Assembly: GCF_016616235.1 (NCBI RefSeq)
Contig: NZ_CP067100.1
Coordinates: 3,035,001-3,099,000, forward strand
Source of the DNA: Bradyrhizobium diazoefficiens
GTDB lineage: Bacteria > Pseudomonadota > Alphaproteobacteria > Rhizobiales > Xanthobacteraceae
Length of the DNA stretch: 64,000 nucleotides
Reading direction: 5' to 3'
The position numbers and the translations under genes were made by a program. Within the stretch, counting starts at the first letter, position 1. Each line of letters starts with the position of its first letter. Below, piece by piece: positions 1-10,262 of the stretch. Below the pieces are notes generated by a model. It ran no database searches. It saw nothing but the letters and a program-made list of their open reading frames with translations, and was not told the DNA's origin.

Positions 1-3000
1 TCTGCCGGTGTTCCTCCTCGGACGCCGCGCGCACCGCCTCGAACTGGCGGGTGATCGCGGCCGAGCCTGCGCCGGCTGTCTCCGCGACGACGCGGGCGAT
101 GTCGCGGGCCCGCTCCTCGGCGGCGGCCAGCGATTCATCGAGCAGGCCGGTGAAACGCGACAGCCGCTGGTCGAGATCGGCGGTGCGGAGGTCGATGGTC
201 GTGACGAGCGATTCCAGCGCCTGCTTGCGCTCGGCGAGCGAGGCGGTGGTGTTCTTGTTGCTCTGCTCGACGACCTGGGCGGCCTCGACCAGCGCCTTGC
301 CGTGGGCATCGAACTGCGTCGACAGCTCGCCGAGATCCTGCAGCGCCTTGGTGGTCTTGCTGTTGAAGACGTTGAGCTGATCTTCCAGGTTCTGGGTCGC
401 AGTGCCGTTGCGCGAGGTGACGTCGTTCATCGCCGAGACGAAGTCGGCGACGCGCGTCACCAGCGCCCGCTCGAGCGAGTTGAGGTTGTCGTGCGCACCG
501 GTCAGCACCTCCTGGAGCAGGATGTTGCCTTCGCGCAGGCGCTCGAACAGGGCGACCGTGTCGGTGCGCAGGATCTTGCTGGTCTCCTGCATCTCGGTGA
601 CGGCCGCTATCGAGACCTGGCGCGACTGGTCGATCGCCGTGCGCGAGGCCTGCTCGAGGTCCTTGAGCGACTTGCCGACCGCGCTGGTGGCGACCTCGCT
701 CGCCGCGTTGATGGTGCGGGCGACTTCCGAGCCGTTGCCCATCATGGTCTGCGAGAACGCATGGCCGCGCGTCTCGATCGACTTCAGCGCGTCGGAGGTG
801 ACGCGGTCGATGTCGAGCGTGAGCTGGCTCGTCTTCGAGCCAATCGCGTCGACCAGGGCGCCGCGCTTGGCGTCGATCATGTTCGCCAGGCGGTCGGCCT
901 GCTGCTGCACATAGGTGACGATCTCGTCGGTCTTGCCGGTCATGGCCTGGCCGAAGCTGCTGCTGGCCGCGAGCACCGAACGTTCGACGTCGGCGGAGCT
1001 CGACTTGACCCGCGAACTCGCCTCGTTCGAGGCGGAGATCAGCGCGTTCTGGGCGTTGAGCGCGCTGGTCTGGATGTCGTTGGTCGCATTCGCCGTGGCC
1101 GCGCTCAGCGTCCGCTCGATCTCGGTCGAGATAGTGCGGATCTGGCTGGCGGCATCCGCCGAGGTCGAGGTCAGCGAGGTCTGGGCCTCACGCGCGCTGT
1201 TGAGGATAGTCGAGGCAGTGTCGGCGCCGACCGCGGTCAGCGTGCGCTCGATATCCGTGGTCAGCGACTTGATCTGGCTCGCCGCATCGCTCGAGGCGGA
1301 GATCAGCGTGCCCTGCGCTTCGCGCACGCCACTGGTGAGTGCCTCGATGGTGGCGCCGCCGGCGGTCGCCAGCGCGCGCTGCATCTCGGCCGCGAGCGAA
1401 CGGACCTGGCTGGTCTGTTCCGCCGAGACCGCGAGCAGGGTGCTCTGGGCATCGCGGGCGCTGGTGGTGATCGTCTCGGCGGTGGTCTGGCCGACCTGCG
1501 AGAGCGAGCGGTGCACTTCGGCCGCGAGCGACTTGACCTGGCTCGCCGCATCCGAGGACGCCGTGACCAGCGTGCTCTGGGCTTCGCGGGCGCCGGACAT
1601 GATCGTCTCGGCCGTCGCGGTGCCCGCCATCGAGAGCGAGCGCTGCACGTCCGAGGACAGCGCCTTGATCTGGTTGGCGGTCTCGCTCGAGGCGGCGATC
1701 AGCGTGCTCTGCGCATCGCGGGCGCCGGCGGTGATCGATTCCGCGGTGCTGGTGCCGGCCAGCGACAGCGAACGCTGCACGTCGGCGGTGAGCGTCTTGA
1801 CGTGGTTGGCCGCGTCCGAAGACGCGGTGACGAGCGTGGTCTGCACCTCGCGGGCGCCGGCCAGGATCGAGGCTGCGGTGGCGGAACCCGCCGCCGACAG
1901 CGTGCGTTCGACGTCGGCCGACAGCGACTTGATCTGGTTGGAGGTATCGCCGGAGGCGGCAACCAGCGTCGCCTGCGCCTCGCGGGCGCTGGTCAGGATC
2001 GAGTTCGCAGCTCCCGTGCCGACCGCGGTCAGCGCGCGCTCGACCTCGGCGGAGGTCATCTTGAGCTGGGCGTTGACGTCGGAGGAGACCGTCAACAGCG
2101 ACTGCTGGGCGGTGCGCGCACCGGTCTGGATCGTCTCGCTGGTGTTGACCACGAGGTTGGTGAGCGAGCGCTCGGCGTCCTCGACATGCGAGCGGATCGC
2201 GGTCGAGATCATCTCGGCACGCGAGATCATGTCCTCGCTGGCCTGGCGGCCGCTGCTCTCGATACGGCCAGCGACGGCCTCGACGCGCGAGCCGAGCAGG
2301 TCCTCGAATTGCGCCACGCGCACGTCGATGTCGCTCGCGACCGAGCCGACCTTGGTCTCGATGGCCTGCTGGATATCCTGGAAGCGCGCGGTGACCGTGT
2401 CGGTCAGATGCATGCTGCGGCCATCGATGAGATCGGCGACGCTGGTGATGCGGCGGTCGACCGCCTCGATCGCCTGCGCGGTGCCGTCGGTCAGCGTCGA
2501 GGTCAGCATAGTGAGGCGCGTGTCGATCGACTGCACGGCCTGCGAGGCGCCGTTGGTCAGCGCGGTGGTGAGATGGGTGAGGCGGGAGTCGATGGACTCC
2601 AGCGCCTGCGATGCGCCGCTGTTGAAGGTCGTCGTCAGATGCGTCAGGCGTGTATCGATCGCCTGGATCGTCTGCGATGCGCCGTCGGTCAGCGTCGTCG
2701 TGAGGCTGGTCAGACGGGAATCGATGGACTCGAGTGCTTGCGTCGCGCCGCCGGTGAGCGTCGTCGTGAGATGCGTCAACCGCGTATCAACCGAGTGGAT
2801 CGCCTGCGCCGCACCATCGGTCAGCGTCGCGCTGAGCGTGTTGAGACGCCCGTCGATCGTCTCGGTGACGGACCTCGCGCGGGTATCGAACGACGCTTCG
2901 AGCGCGCTGACGCGGCCGCCGAGCTGCTCGTCGAAGGTCTTGATGTGGCCTTCGATGGTGCCGTCGAGGCTGGCGATCTTGTTGTTCAGCGATGCGTCGA

Positions 3001-4765
3001 GGTTGCTGACGCGTTCGCCGATCGTCGTCTCGAACTGTACCAGCCGCTGGTCGAGCTCGGCCGTGATCTGGCCGCCGTTGGAGGTGAAGCGGGTATCGAA
3101 ATTGTCGACATAGGTCTTCAGCGTCTCGGCGATGTCCTGCGTGCGCTGGCCCATGCGCTCGACGATCTCGCCGCCGAACGTCTTTACGGTGCGGTCGAAC
3201 TCGGAGATGTGGCGGGTGATCAGCGCGCCCAGCGTGCCGGAGTCGCGGGCGAACTTCTCGACCAACTCGGTGCCCTGGTTCTTCACCAGCTCGTCGAACG
3301 CGCTCATCTGCAGCGACAGCGAGTCGTGCGCGGTCTCGGTCTGGCTGACGACCTTGGCGACGAGGCTGTTGACCGTGGCGTCGAGCGCCTCGCTGGCCTT
3401 GTCGCCGCTCGTCATGATCTGGCCGGCGAGGCGGTTGCCGGCGTCGTCGATCTTGGCGGAGAGGTCGTTGGAGCGCAGCTCGAGCTCGAGCAGCAGCGAG
3501 TCCGACGAATTCTTCAGGCTGTCGTGCACCAGCTCGGTGCGCTCGGAGATGCCGTCGACGATCGCGGCGGAGCGCTGCTCGAACTCGCCGGTGATGCGGT
3601 CGATGCGCTCGTTCAGCATCTCGTGGACGCGGTCGGCGAGGTCGACGAACTCGTCATGGACGTGGCCGGTCTTGAAGTTGAGGCTGGTGGTCAGCCGCTC
3701 GCTGGCGTCGAGCACGGCGCGCGTGGTCTCGTTGCTGGCCTCCTCGAGGCGGTCGAGCAGGTCGCCGCCGCGCTCGCCGAGCGCCAGGATCATGTTGTCG
3801 CCGGCATTGCTCAGCGCCTGGGTGATGTGGGCGCCGCGCTCTTCCAGCGCGCCGGTGATGGACTTTGCGACCTCGTCGACGCGCGAGGCGATCGCGTCCG
3901 AGATCAGCGCGATGTCGTGGCGCAAATCGATCTGCACGCCGGAGATGGCGCTGCGGACCTGCTCGGCCTGGCCGACCAGATTGTCGCGCTGATGCGCGAT
4001 ATCCTGGAGCAGGGCGCGGATGCGCACTTCGTTGTCGCTATAGGCGCGCTCGAGCGCCGCAACCTCATTGGCAACCAGCGTCTCGAGCTCGCCGGCGCGC
4101 GCAATGGCGCGCTCGATGCCGTCGCCCATCGCCGCGACCTCGCGGCGGATCGCCTGGCCGACGGTGACCATGGAATCGGAGGCGGAGCCCTCGGGCTCGG
4201 AGAAGCGGATTGCGACCTGCGCCATCGCCTGCGCGATCATGCGCATCTCCTGGCCGCGCCAGACCAGGCTCGCCAGGAAGTAGAACAGCATGATCGGGGC
4301 GAAGAACATCGCGATCAGGCCGGCGATGACGAGCACGCCGCCGCTCTGGCCCATGGCGGCCTGGATCGAGGGCAGGAAGCCGACCGTCAGCGCGGCGCAG
4401 GCGGCGAGCCAGACGCCGGCGAAGATGGTGGCGAAGGTGTAGACGCTGCGGGCAGGGCGGCCCTTCTGAAGCGCCTGGAGCAGCTGGCCGATGGTCTCGC
4501 GGTCGTCATTGGCGGGGCGGCGCGCGGCGCGAGGCTCCTCGACCGGATCGAATACGGTGGCGCGCTCATTGGCGGCCGGGCGCGGCTCGAAGGTCGGCTC
4601 GTCGAAGCTCGGGGGCGCGGGCGGCGCCACCGGAGGGGCCGTTTCGTTGCGCATCGTGGCGTTGCGGCTGGTGTCCGCAGCCGTGTCGCTGATGTTGAGG
4701 GCTTCCTGGATCGCAGAAAGCGCGACTTCTGTGGGGTCTTTGACCTTTTTCGGAGTGTTCGCCAT
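1..4765 (-). CDS. Giant membrane-anchored coiled-coil repeat protein (3' end missing)
   Basis: The reading frame stays open from an ATG at 4765 to the window edge, so about 1588 residues are visible and the C-terminus is missing. The first ~100 residues are Pro/Ala/Glu-rich and probably cytoplasmic. Two hydrophobic segments follow at about 109-131 and 142-169, then more than 1400 residues of predicted helix rich in Ala, Ser, Thr, Asp and Glu. Two internal repeat arrays are visible: six 22-residue units (about 640-771) and nine 44-residue units (about 879-1274). The 22/44 periodicity resembles apolipoprotein A1/A4/E-type amphipathic helices. The expected picture is an inner-membrane anchor with a long rod, perhaps a polar or envelope scaffold, but the function is unknown. 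The long plus-strand reading frame over the same bases is an antisense shadow, because the minus-strand product has a membrane anchor and coherent protein repeats. Confidence 0.85.
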   Translation of the reverse strand, partial: MANTPKKVKDPTEVALSAIQEALNISDTAADTSRNATMRNETAPPVAPPAPPSFDEPTFEPRPAANERATVFDPVEEPRAARRPANDDRETIGQLLQALQKGRPARSVYTFATIFAGVWLAACAALTVGFLPSIQAAMGQSGGVLVIAGLIAMFFAPIMLFYFLASLVWRGQEMRMIAQAMAQVAIRFSEPEGSASDSMVTVGQAIRREVAAMGDGIERAIARAGELETLVANEVAALERAYSDNEVRIRALLQDIAHQRDNLVGQAEQVRSAISGVQIDLRHDIALISDAIASRVDEVAKSITGALEERGAHITQALSNAGDNMILALGERGGDLLDRLEEASNETTRAVLDASERLTTSLNFKTGHVHDEFVDLADRVHEMLNERIDRITGEFEQRSAAIVDGISERTELVHDSLKNSSDSLLLELELRSNDLSAKIDDAGNRLAGQIMTSGDKASEALDATVNSLVAKVVSQTETAHDSLSLQMSAFDELVKNQGTELVEKFARDSGTLGALITRHISEFDRTVKTFGGEIVERMGQRTQDIAETLKTYVDNFDTRFTSNGGQITAELDQRLVQFETTIGERVSNLDASLNNKIASLDGTIEGHIKTFDEQLGGRVSALEASFDTRARSVTETIDGRLNTLSATLTDGAAQAIHSVDTRLTHLTTTLTGGATQALESIDSRLTSLTTTLTDGASQTIQAIDTRLTHLTTTFNSGASQALESIDSRLTHLTTALTNGASQAVQSIDTRLTMLTSTLTDGTAQAIEAVDRRITSVADLIDGRSMHLTDTVTARFQDIQQAIETKVGSVASDIDVRVAQFEDLLGSRVEAVAGRIESSGRQASEDMISRAEMISTAIRSHVEDAERSLTNLVVNTSETIQTGARTAQQSLLTVSSDVNAQLKMTSAEVERALTAVGTGAANSILTSAREAQATLVAASGDTSNQIKSLSADVERTLSAAGSATAASILAGAREVQTTLVTASSDAANHVKTLTADVQRSLSLAGTSTAESITAGARDAQSTLIAASSETANQIKALSSDVQRSLSMAGTATAETIMSGAREAQSTLVTASSDAASQVKSLAAEVHRSLSQVGQTTAETITTSARDAQSTLLAVSAEQTSQVRSLAAEMQRALATAGGATIEALTSGVREAQGTLISASSDAASQIKSLTTDIERTLTAVGADTASTILNSAREAQTSLTSTSADAASQIRTISTEIERTLSAATANATNDIQTSALNAQNALISASNEASSRVKSSSADVERSVLAASSSFGQAMTGKTDEIVTYVQQQADRLANMIDAKRGALVDAIGSKTSQLTLDIDRVTSDALKSIETRGHAFSQTMMGNGSEVARTINAASEVATSAVGKSLKDLEQASRTAIDQSRQVSIAAVTEMQETSKILRTDTVALFERLREGNILLQEVLTGAHDNLNSLERALVTRVADFVSAMNDVTSRNGTATQNLEDQLNVFNSKTTKALQDLGELSTQFDAHGKALVEAAQVVEQSNKNTTASLAERKQALESLVTTIDLRTADLDQRLSRFTGLLDESLAAAEERARDIARVVAETAGAGSAAITRQFEAVRAASEEEHRQ
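944..2131 (-). repeat. Nine tandem 132-bp coding repeats (44 residues each)
   Basis: Nine in-frame units of 132 bp encode residues about 879-1274 of the coiled-coil protein. Each unit has the pattern (I/L)xxxAR(E/D)xQ, then (S/A)xxxQ(I/V)Ksl, then E/D-V-x-R-(T/S)-L. All copies have the same length with no frame break. The last copy is the most diverged. Confidence 0.85.
2453..2848 (-). repeat. Six tandem 66-bp coding repeats (22 residues each)
   Basis: Six in-frame units of 66 bp encode residues about 640-771. Each unit begins RLTxLTxTLT and ends with Q(A/T)(I/L)(E/Q)(S/A)(I/V)D. The unit is exactly half the 44-residue repeat found later in the same protein, so both arrays fit one amphipathic helical periodicity. 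Confidence 0.85.
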
Positions 4766-5161
4766 GTTCAGTCCGAGCCCTCGTTACTTGTACGCGTCCC
4801 CCGCGAGCCCTGCGCGCTACGCAAGCCCACAGACCGGATCATGCCGCTTGCGCGGATCTCCGAGCCGTCCCCACCCGGACGGCTTGTCCGCTAATTTCCG
4901 CAACATCCTATTGGCAGAGCGTCGCGAATGAAATGCCTGCGATTAAGACAATCTTAATCATCGTTAACAGGATCGCGCTCTAACGCCTTAGCAATAAATG
5001 CAATTCTCCACCGAACTTGACGGATTGCGGCAACTTTTCGTCAATAAACCGGCGGAATTACGTAAAACGGCGCGAACATTTCGTTAACCATTTTCATGCT
5101 TGGGTGGGGCGAACTTACCGCCGGAGCGGCGGAACCATCGCGCGATGCCGGGGCCTGCGCC
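4766..5161. other. Divergent intergenic region, coiled-coil gene / Hpt gene
   Basis: About 400 bp without a convincing gene. Both neighbouring genes point outward, so it should hold both promoters. The AT-rich core (about 4940-5095) carries a perfect CtrA-type box at 4943-4957 and a lone TTAACCAT half-site near 5084. An upstream in-frame ATG at 5096 could lengthen the Hpt protein by 22 residues, but those residues do not look like Hpt sequence. Confidence 0.6.
4943..4957. promoter_or_regulatory. CtrA-type box TTAA-N7-TTAA
   Basis: TTAAGACAATCTTAA matches the CtrA consensus TTAA-N7-TTAA exactly and is also the core of an inverted repeat, GATTAAGA-CAA-TCTTAATC (4941-4959). It lies 178 bp from the coiled-coil start and about 205 bp from the Hpt start, so either gene could be the target. 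A third TTAA follows at 4964 with 6-bp spacing. Confidence 0.55.
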
Positions 5162-5536
5162 ATGACGCCTGAACTGCAACGGATGGACTGGATGCCCTCG
5201 CCCCCGCTTGCGCCCATCGACAGCCCGCTCGACCTCGACCACCTCTCCCGCATGACGTTCGGCGATGCCGAGCTGGAGCAGGAAGTGCTCGCGATGTTCG
5301 CTGAGCAGGCGGTCCGCCTGGTGGCCGCGATGACCGCGTTGCCGGCCGAGTCCGGCGCGCTGGCGCACAAGCTCAAGGGCTCGGCGAGGGGGATCGGCGC
5401 CTTTGCCGTCGCCGATGCTGCCGCCAGCCTCGAGATGGCGATCCGGACCGGCCACGACCGGCCGCACGCCTTCGCCGCGCTGAAAGAGGCGGTGGCCGAG
5501 GTTCGCGCCGCCATCGCGGCGATCCTCAAGCACTAG
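5162..5536 (+). CDS. Orphan Hpt-domain phosphotransfer protein
   Basis: A 124-residue protein that is almost entirely one histidine phosphotransfer domain. The core is AHKLKGSARGIGA, with the phospho-accepting histidine at about residue 69 followed by the usual K-x-K/G-S spacing. Such proteins relay phosphate between a hybrid kinase and a response regulator in the cytoplasm. No kinase or receiver gene lies nearby. I chose the ATG at 5162 because it leaves a short N-terminus before the helical bundle; starts at 5096 and 5186 are also possible. A CtrA-type box upstream suggests cell-cycle control, but this is inference. Confidence 0.8.
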   Translation: MTPELQRMDWMPSPPLAPIDSPLDLDHLSRMTFGDAELEQEVLAMFAEQAVRLVAAMTALPAESGALAHKLKGSARGIGAFAVADAAASLEMAIRTGHDRPHAFAALKEAVAEVRAAIAAILKH

Positions 5537-5710
5537 GCCCGACGACCCCATCATGCGGGGGCCTTGCGCATTGGCCTTCTGTCTGGACACATTTTTAGCA
5601 CGCGAGGCGGGGTCCACTTCGCGCGAAAACGCTATAGCGCGGCCCTGACCGACCCGTTATAGGACAGCCCGGATACTCCTTTTCCCAACATCGCGGCAGC
5701 ACGAGCACAC

Positions 5711-6031
5711 ATGGCCAAGATTCACTTTGTCGACCACAAGGGCGAAACCCGCACGGTGGAAGTCGAGAACGGCGCGACCGTGATGGAAGCCGCCATCCGC
5801 AACAGCATTCCCGGCATCGAAGCCGAATGCGGCGGCGCCTGTGCCTGCGCGACCTGCCATGTCTATGTCGACGAAGCCTGGCGCGAGAAGGTCGGCAGCC
5901 CGACGCCGATGGAAGAAGACATGCTCGACTTCGGCTTCGACGTGCGTCCGAATTCGCGCCTGTCCTGCCAGATCAAGGTCTCCGACGAACTCGACGGGCT
6001 GGTCGTCGCGACGCCTGAACGCCAAGCCTGA
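5711..6031 (+). CDS. Adrenodoxin-type [2Fe-2S] ferredoxin
   Basis: The 106-residue length is typical of vertebrate-type or bacterial ISC-type ferredoxins. Cluster ligands are visible as C40, C46, C49 and C86 (C-x5-C-x2-C-x36-C), inside [14 protein letters not shown] and the later RLSCQIKV. These proteins carry single electrons to oxygenases, P450s or Fe-S assembly. A ferredoxin-NADP reductase lies 690 bp downstream on the same strand, with only the opposite-strand thioesterase between, so the two could form a redox pair. The partner oxygenase is not in the window. Confidence 0.93.
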   Translation: MAKIHFVDHKGETRTVEVENGATVMEAAIRNSIPGIEAECGGACACATCHVYVDEAWREKVGSPTPMEEDMLDFGFDVRPNSRLSCQIKVSDELDGLVVATPERQA

Positions 6032-6065
6032 TCCTCAAAGCCTGATCCTTATCAAGCCTGATCCT
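6024..6065 (+). repeat. Three 12-bp direct repeats at the 3' end of the ferredoxin gene
   Basis: AAGCCTGATCCT occurs at 6024-6035, 6038-6049 and 6054-6065. The first copy includes the ferredoxin stop codon and the last ends 3 bp before the stop of the convergent thioesterase gene. It looks like a local slippage expansion in the short convergent spacer. Confidence 0.8.
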
Positions 6066-6067
6066 CA

Positions 6068-6538
6068 TTACGACGCACGCGGTGGCGCGACCTCGATGCC
6101 GCGCTTGTGCCAAGGTTTCAGCTTCTCGACGACTTCGGGAACGAGCGGCGTCGGCCGCCGCGTTGCCTCGTCGATCATGACGCCGACCGACGTCGCAGAC
6201 GCGATGCATCTGCCTTCGGAGAACACCACCTGCTCGAAGGTCACCGACGTCCGTCCCAGCTTCACGACGCCGAGGCCGAGCTCGATCGTATTCGGCCAGT
6301 GCAGCTCGGCGCGGAAATGGATGTCGAGCCGCACCATGATCCAGGCGAGGCCCGGCGGGGTCAGCCCGTATTCGGGACGCTTCATCAGCGTGACGCGGCC
6401 GGTCTCGAAATAGGTGGCGTAGACCGCGTTGTTGACGTGCTGGTTGGGATCGAGATCGCCGAAGCGGACATTGTCACTGAGGCGAAACGGATAGTCCTCA
6501 AGGCGTGGCGTCATATCGAGGCGGCTTGGTGCGTTCAC
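6068..6538 (-). CDS. Hotdog-fold acyl-CoA thioesterase (YbgC/4HBT type)
   Basis: A 156-residue single hotdog domain. The family signature VRFGDLDPNQHVNN, with likely catalytic Asp30, sits near the N-terminus and is followed by AVYATYFETGR, the central helix. Enzymes of this group hydrolyse acyl-CoA or hydroxybenzoyl-CoA thioesters in the cytoplasm, but the substrate cannot be told from sequence alone. The gene stands alone, convergent with the ferredoxin gene. Confidence 0.85.
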   Translation of the reverse strand: MNAPSRLDMTPRLEDYPFRLSDNVRFGDLDPNQHVNNAVYATYFETGRVTLMKRPEYGLTPPGLAWIMVRLDIHFRAELHWPNTIELGLGVVKLGRTSVTFEQVVFSEGRCIASATSVGVMIDEATRRPTPLVPEVVEKLKPWHKRGIEVAPPRAS

Positions 6539-6711
6539 CGGTTGATCTCCGTCATAGCGCAGCCCGTTACAGCCCAGTTATCCTGACCCGGCAAGTGGGC
6601 GCGGCCGCGGGGCGCTCCCGCTTTTATGCCTTCCCTGATCCATCCCCGTTGGCTAGACAGGCAGGGTCACCTCTGCCCACCGGGCGCCGTCCAACCGATA
6701 AAGATCGATAA

Positions 6712-7749
<1,038 letters not shown>

Positions 7750-7855
7750 CGGCGAGAAGGCGGAAGGCTATGCCCCATGTTTCTGGTGCTGGAAGCGTTC
7801 GCGAAATCGCCGTAGTCTGCGGCCATTCCAGTTGCCGCCTAGCAAGGTGATCATA

Positions 7856-8461
7856 ATGCGGAATCTCTTTTCCAGCTTTCGGCTGCTCGCGCTGCTGGCG
7901 CTAGGCCTTGCGCTGACGTTGGGCGCGGTGAGGCCGGCTGCCGCGCAGGCGCAGCAGCCGACCGCCGCGGGTCTTTGGCAGAAGGTCGAAGACGGCAGGC
8001 CGGTCGGATGGTTTCTCTTCATCGACCACAACGGCATCTTCGAAGGCGTGATCGCAAAAACCTTTCCGCGTCCCGGCGACGATCCGAACGAGGTCTGCGC
8101 CAAATGCACCGACGATCGCAAGAACCAGCCGGTGCTCGGTCTCTCCTTCATCCGCGACATGAAGCGCGATGGCTTGAAATATGAGGGCGGCAACGTGGTC
8201 AATCCGCGCGACGGCAACATCTGGAAGGCCAAGATGACCGTGAGCCCGGATGGCCAGACCCTGACCATGCGCGGCTTTCTCGGCATCTCGCTGTTCGGCA
8301 AGGACGAGACCTGGACGCGCCTGCCCGACGCCAACATCGCCCAGGTCGATCCCGCCATTGTCGCGAAATATCTGCCCGCACAGGCCGCCGCGACCAAGCC
8401 GACCGCGCCCGCGCCTGCGGCGAAGAAGGGCGGCGCGATGATGGCGCCGGCAAGGCAGTAG
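7856..8461 (+). CDS. Secreted DUF2147-family protein
   Basis: A 201-residue protein with an N-terminal signal peptide (basic MRNLFSSFR, a Leu/Ala-rich core, then AAAQA as the cleavage region). The mature part shows the DUF2147 pattern: [17 protein letters not shown] at the start, a C-x2-C pair (about 81-84) and [14 protein letters not shown] near the middle. The tail is Ala/Pro/Lys-rich and low in complexity. DUF2147 proteins are periplasmic with no settled function. The ATG at 7856 has an AAGG ribosome site; an in-frame start at 7739 would overlap the reductase gene and is less likely. Confidence 0.8.
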   Translation: MRNLFSSFRLLALLALGLALTLGAVRPAAAQAQQPTAAGLWQKVEDGRPVGWFLFIDHNGIFEGVIAKTFPRPGDDPNEVCAKCTDDRKNQPVLGLSFIRDMKRDGLKYEGGNVVNPRDGNIWKAKMTVSPDGQTLTMRGFLGISLFGKDETWTRLPDANIAQVDPAIVAKYLPAQAAATKPTAPAPAAKKGGAMMAPARQ

Positions 8462-8520
8462 GCTGTCTTCGCATCCCTGAAAGTCCAGGCGGCGTCGGAT
8501 CCAGGGTCGCCCCCTGAACC

Positions 8521-10062
8521 TTACGTCACCGGAGCTGGATTGAACAGCGTGAGGTCGTTGTGGATGCCCCAGCGATCCGACCATGGCTTGGTGCGGCCGC
8601 TGGCGACATCGAGGATCAGGCGAAACAGGTCCCAACCGGTTTCCTCGATCGTCTTCTCGCCGGTGGCGATGCTGCCGGCGTCGAAATCGATCAAATCCTT
8701 CCAGCGGCGGGCAAGCTCGGTGCGGGTCGCGACCTTGATCACCGGTGCGGCTGCGAGGCCGTAAGGCGTGCCGCGGCCGGTGGTGAACACCTGCAGTGTC
8801 ATGCCGGAGGCGAGCTGGAGCGTGCCGCAGATGAAGTCGCTTGCAGGCGTTGCCGCGAACAGCATGCCCTTCTGCGTGGCCTTCTCGCCGGGCGAGAGCA
8901 CGCCGGTAATCGCGCTCGAGCCGGACTTGACGATCGAGCCCAATGACTTCTCGACGATGTTGGCGAGGCCGCCCTTCTTGTTGCCGGGCGTGGTGTTGGC
9001 GCTGCGGTCGGCGCCGCCGCGGGCGAGATAGGAATCGTACCAGGCCATCTCGCGCACCAGCGCGCGGCCGACATCCTCGTTGATGGCGCGGCGGGTGAGG
9101 AGCTGGATGGCGTCGCGCACCTCGGTGACTTCCGAGAACATCACGGTGGCGCCGGCGCGCACGAGGAGATCAGCCGCGAATCCGACGGCGGGGTTGGCGG
9201 TGACGCCGGAGAAGGCGTCGCTGCCGCCGCATTGCAGGCCGACGACGAGATCGGACGCCGGGCAGGTCTCGCGCTTGCGCTGGTTGAGGATTTTAAGCCG
9301 TGCTTCGGCCTGGGTCATGATCGCATCGACGATCGCACCAAAGCCGTCGAAGGCTTCGTCCTGCATGCGGACGATGGCGTCCGTGATGCCTTCCGGCACC
9401 AGCCGCTCCGGCGCGAGCTTCTCGCAACCGAGGCTGATGACAAGAATCTCGCCGCCGAAATTCGGGTTGAGCGCGAGGTTCTGCAGCGTGCGGATCGGCA
9501 CGACCGCATCGGGCGCGGTGATGGCGACGCCGCAGCCATAAGCGTGCGTCAGCGGCACGACGTCGTCGACATTCGGGTACTTCGGCAAGAGCTCGGCGCG
9601 GATGCGCTTGACCGCATATTCCATCGTGCCCTTGACGCATTGCACGGAGGAGGAGATGCCGAGGATGTTCTTGGTGCCGACCGAGCCGTCCGGATTGCGG
9701 AAGCCCTCGAAGGTGAAACCTTCGAGCGGCGGCAGCGGCGCGGGGACGGCGGTCGAGATCTCCAGCTTGTCGAGGGCAGGGGCCTCCGGCATCCGAATGC
9801 GGGCCTCGTCCACCCATTCGCCTGCGAGGATCGGCGAGAGCGCATAGCCGATGATCTCGCCATAGCGGATGATCGGCCGATCTTGCGCGATGTCGACCAG
9901 GGCCGTCTTGTGCCCCTGCGGCACGAAGGCGCGCAGCGTCAGCCCGCTGGCAAAACGGGAGCCGGCGGGGAGCCCGAAATCATTGACCACGATCGCGACA
10001 TTGTCGCGCTCGTTGAGCTTGATGTAGCGGGGCTGCTCTTTCGCTGCGACGTCCTGGTCCAT
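8521..10062 (-). CDS. garD: Galactarate dehydratase (UxaA/GarD family)
   Basis: A 513-residue protein of the altronate/galactarate dehydratase family. An N-terminal SAF-like segment ([13 protein letters not shown]) is followed by the large catalytic domain, with [20 protein letters not shown] and [12 protein letters not shown], typical of the metal-binding core. It should dehydrate galactarate (or a related hexarate) to 5-dehydro-4-deoxyglucarate, which the downstream-pathway enzymes in this locus consume. It is last in the minus-strand gene order, separated from the dehydrogenase gene by about 200 bp holding a palindromic repeat. Altronate as substrate cannot be excluded. Confidence 0.85.
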   Translation of the reverse strand: MDQDVAAKEQPRYIKLNERDNVAIVVNDFGLPAGSRFASGLTLRAFVPQGHKTALVDIAQDRPIIRYGEIIGYALSPILAGEWVDEARIRMPEAPALDKLEISTAVPAPLPPLEGFTFEGFRNPDGSVGTKNILGISSSVQCVKGTMEYAVKRIRAELLPKYPNVDDVVPLTHAYGCGVAITAPDAVVPIRTLQNLALNPNFGGEILVISLGCEKLAPERLVPEGITDAIVRMQDEAFDGFGAIVDAIMTQAEARLKILNQRKRETCPASDLVVGLQCGGSDAFSGVTANPAVGFAADLLVRAGATVMFSEVTEVRDAIQLLTRRAINEDVGRALVREMAWYDSYLARGGADRSANTTPGNKKGGLANIVEKSLGSIVKSGSSAITGVLSPGEKATQKGMLFAATPASDFICGTLQLASGMTLQVFTTGRGTPYGLAAAPVIKVATRTELARRWKDLIDFDAGSIATGEKTIEETGWDLFRLILDVASGRTKPWSDRWGIHNDLTLFNPAPVT

Positions 10063-10100
10063 GTGCTGTCCTCAACAACAGAAGAAGCCGTATTCGCGAT

Positions 10101-10232
10101 CACCTCTCCCCAGCGGGGAGAGGTCGATTGCGAAGCAATTCGGGTGACGGGGCTCAGGTCCACGAAGCCGCGTAACCCCTCACCCGGAGCGCATCGCAGA
10201 TGCGATCCGATCTCTCCCAAAGGGAGAGGTGG
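10101..10232. repeat. Palindromic dispersed repeat between garD and the dehydrogenase gene
   Basis: CCTCTCCCcagcGGGGAGAGG forms a hairpin at 10103-10123, and further complementary segments (CGGGTGACGGGG against CCCCTCACCCG, then CTCTCCCaaaGGGAGAG) form a multi-arm structure. This general type of CCTCTCCC/CACCCG element is dispersed in Bradyrhizobium genomes; only one copy was noticed here. Confidence 0.7.
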
Positions 10233-10262
10233 GCACCTGCGCCGCGGCCCGATGATCGCTTA

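Noticed and set aside
8..4894. A 1628-residue plus-strand open reading frame
   Set aside because: It is the antisense of the minus-strand coiled-coil gene. Its product is an Arg/Asp/Gly-rich string without domains, while the minus strand gives membrane helices and clean protein repeats.
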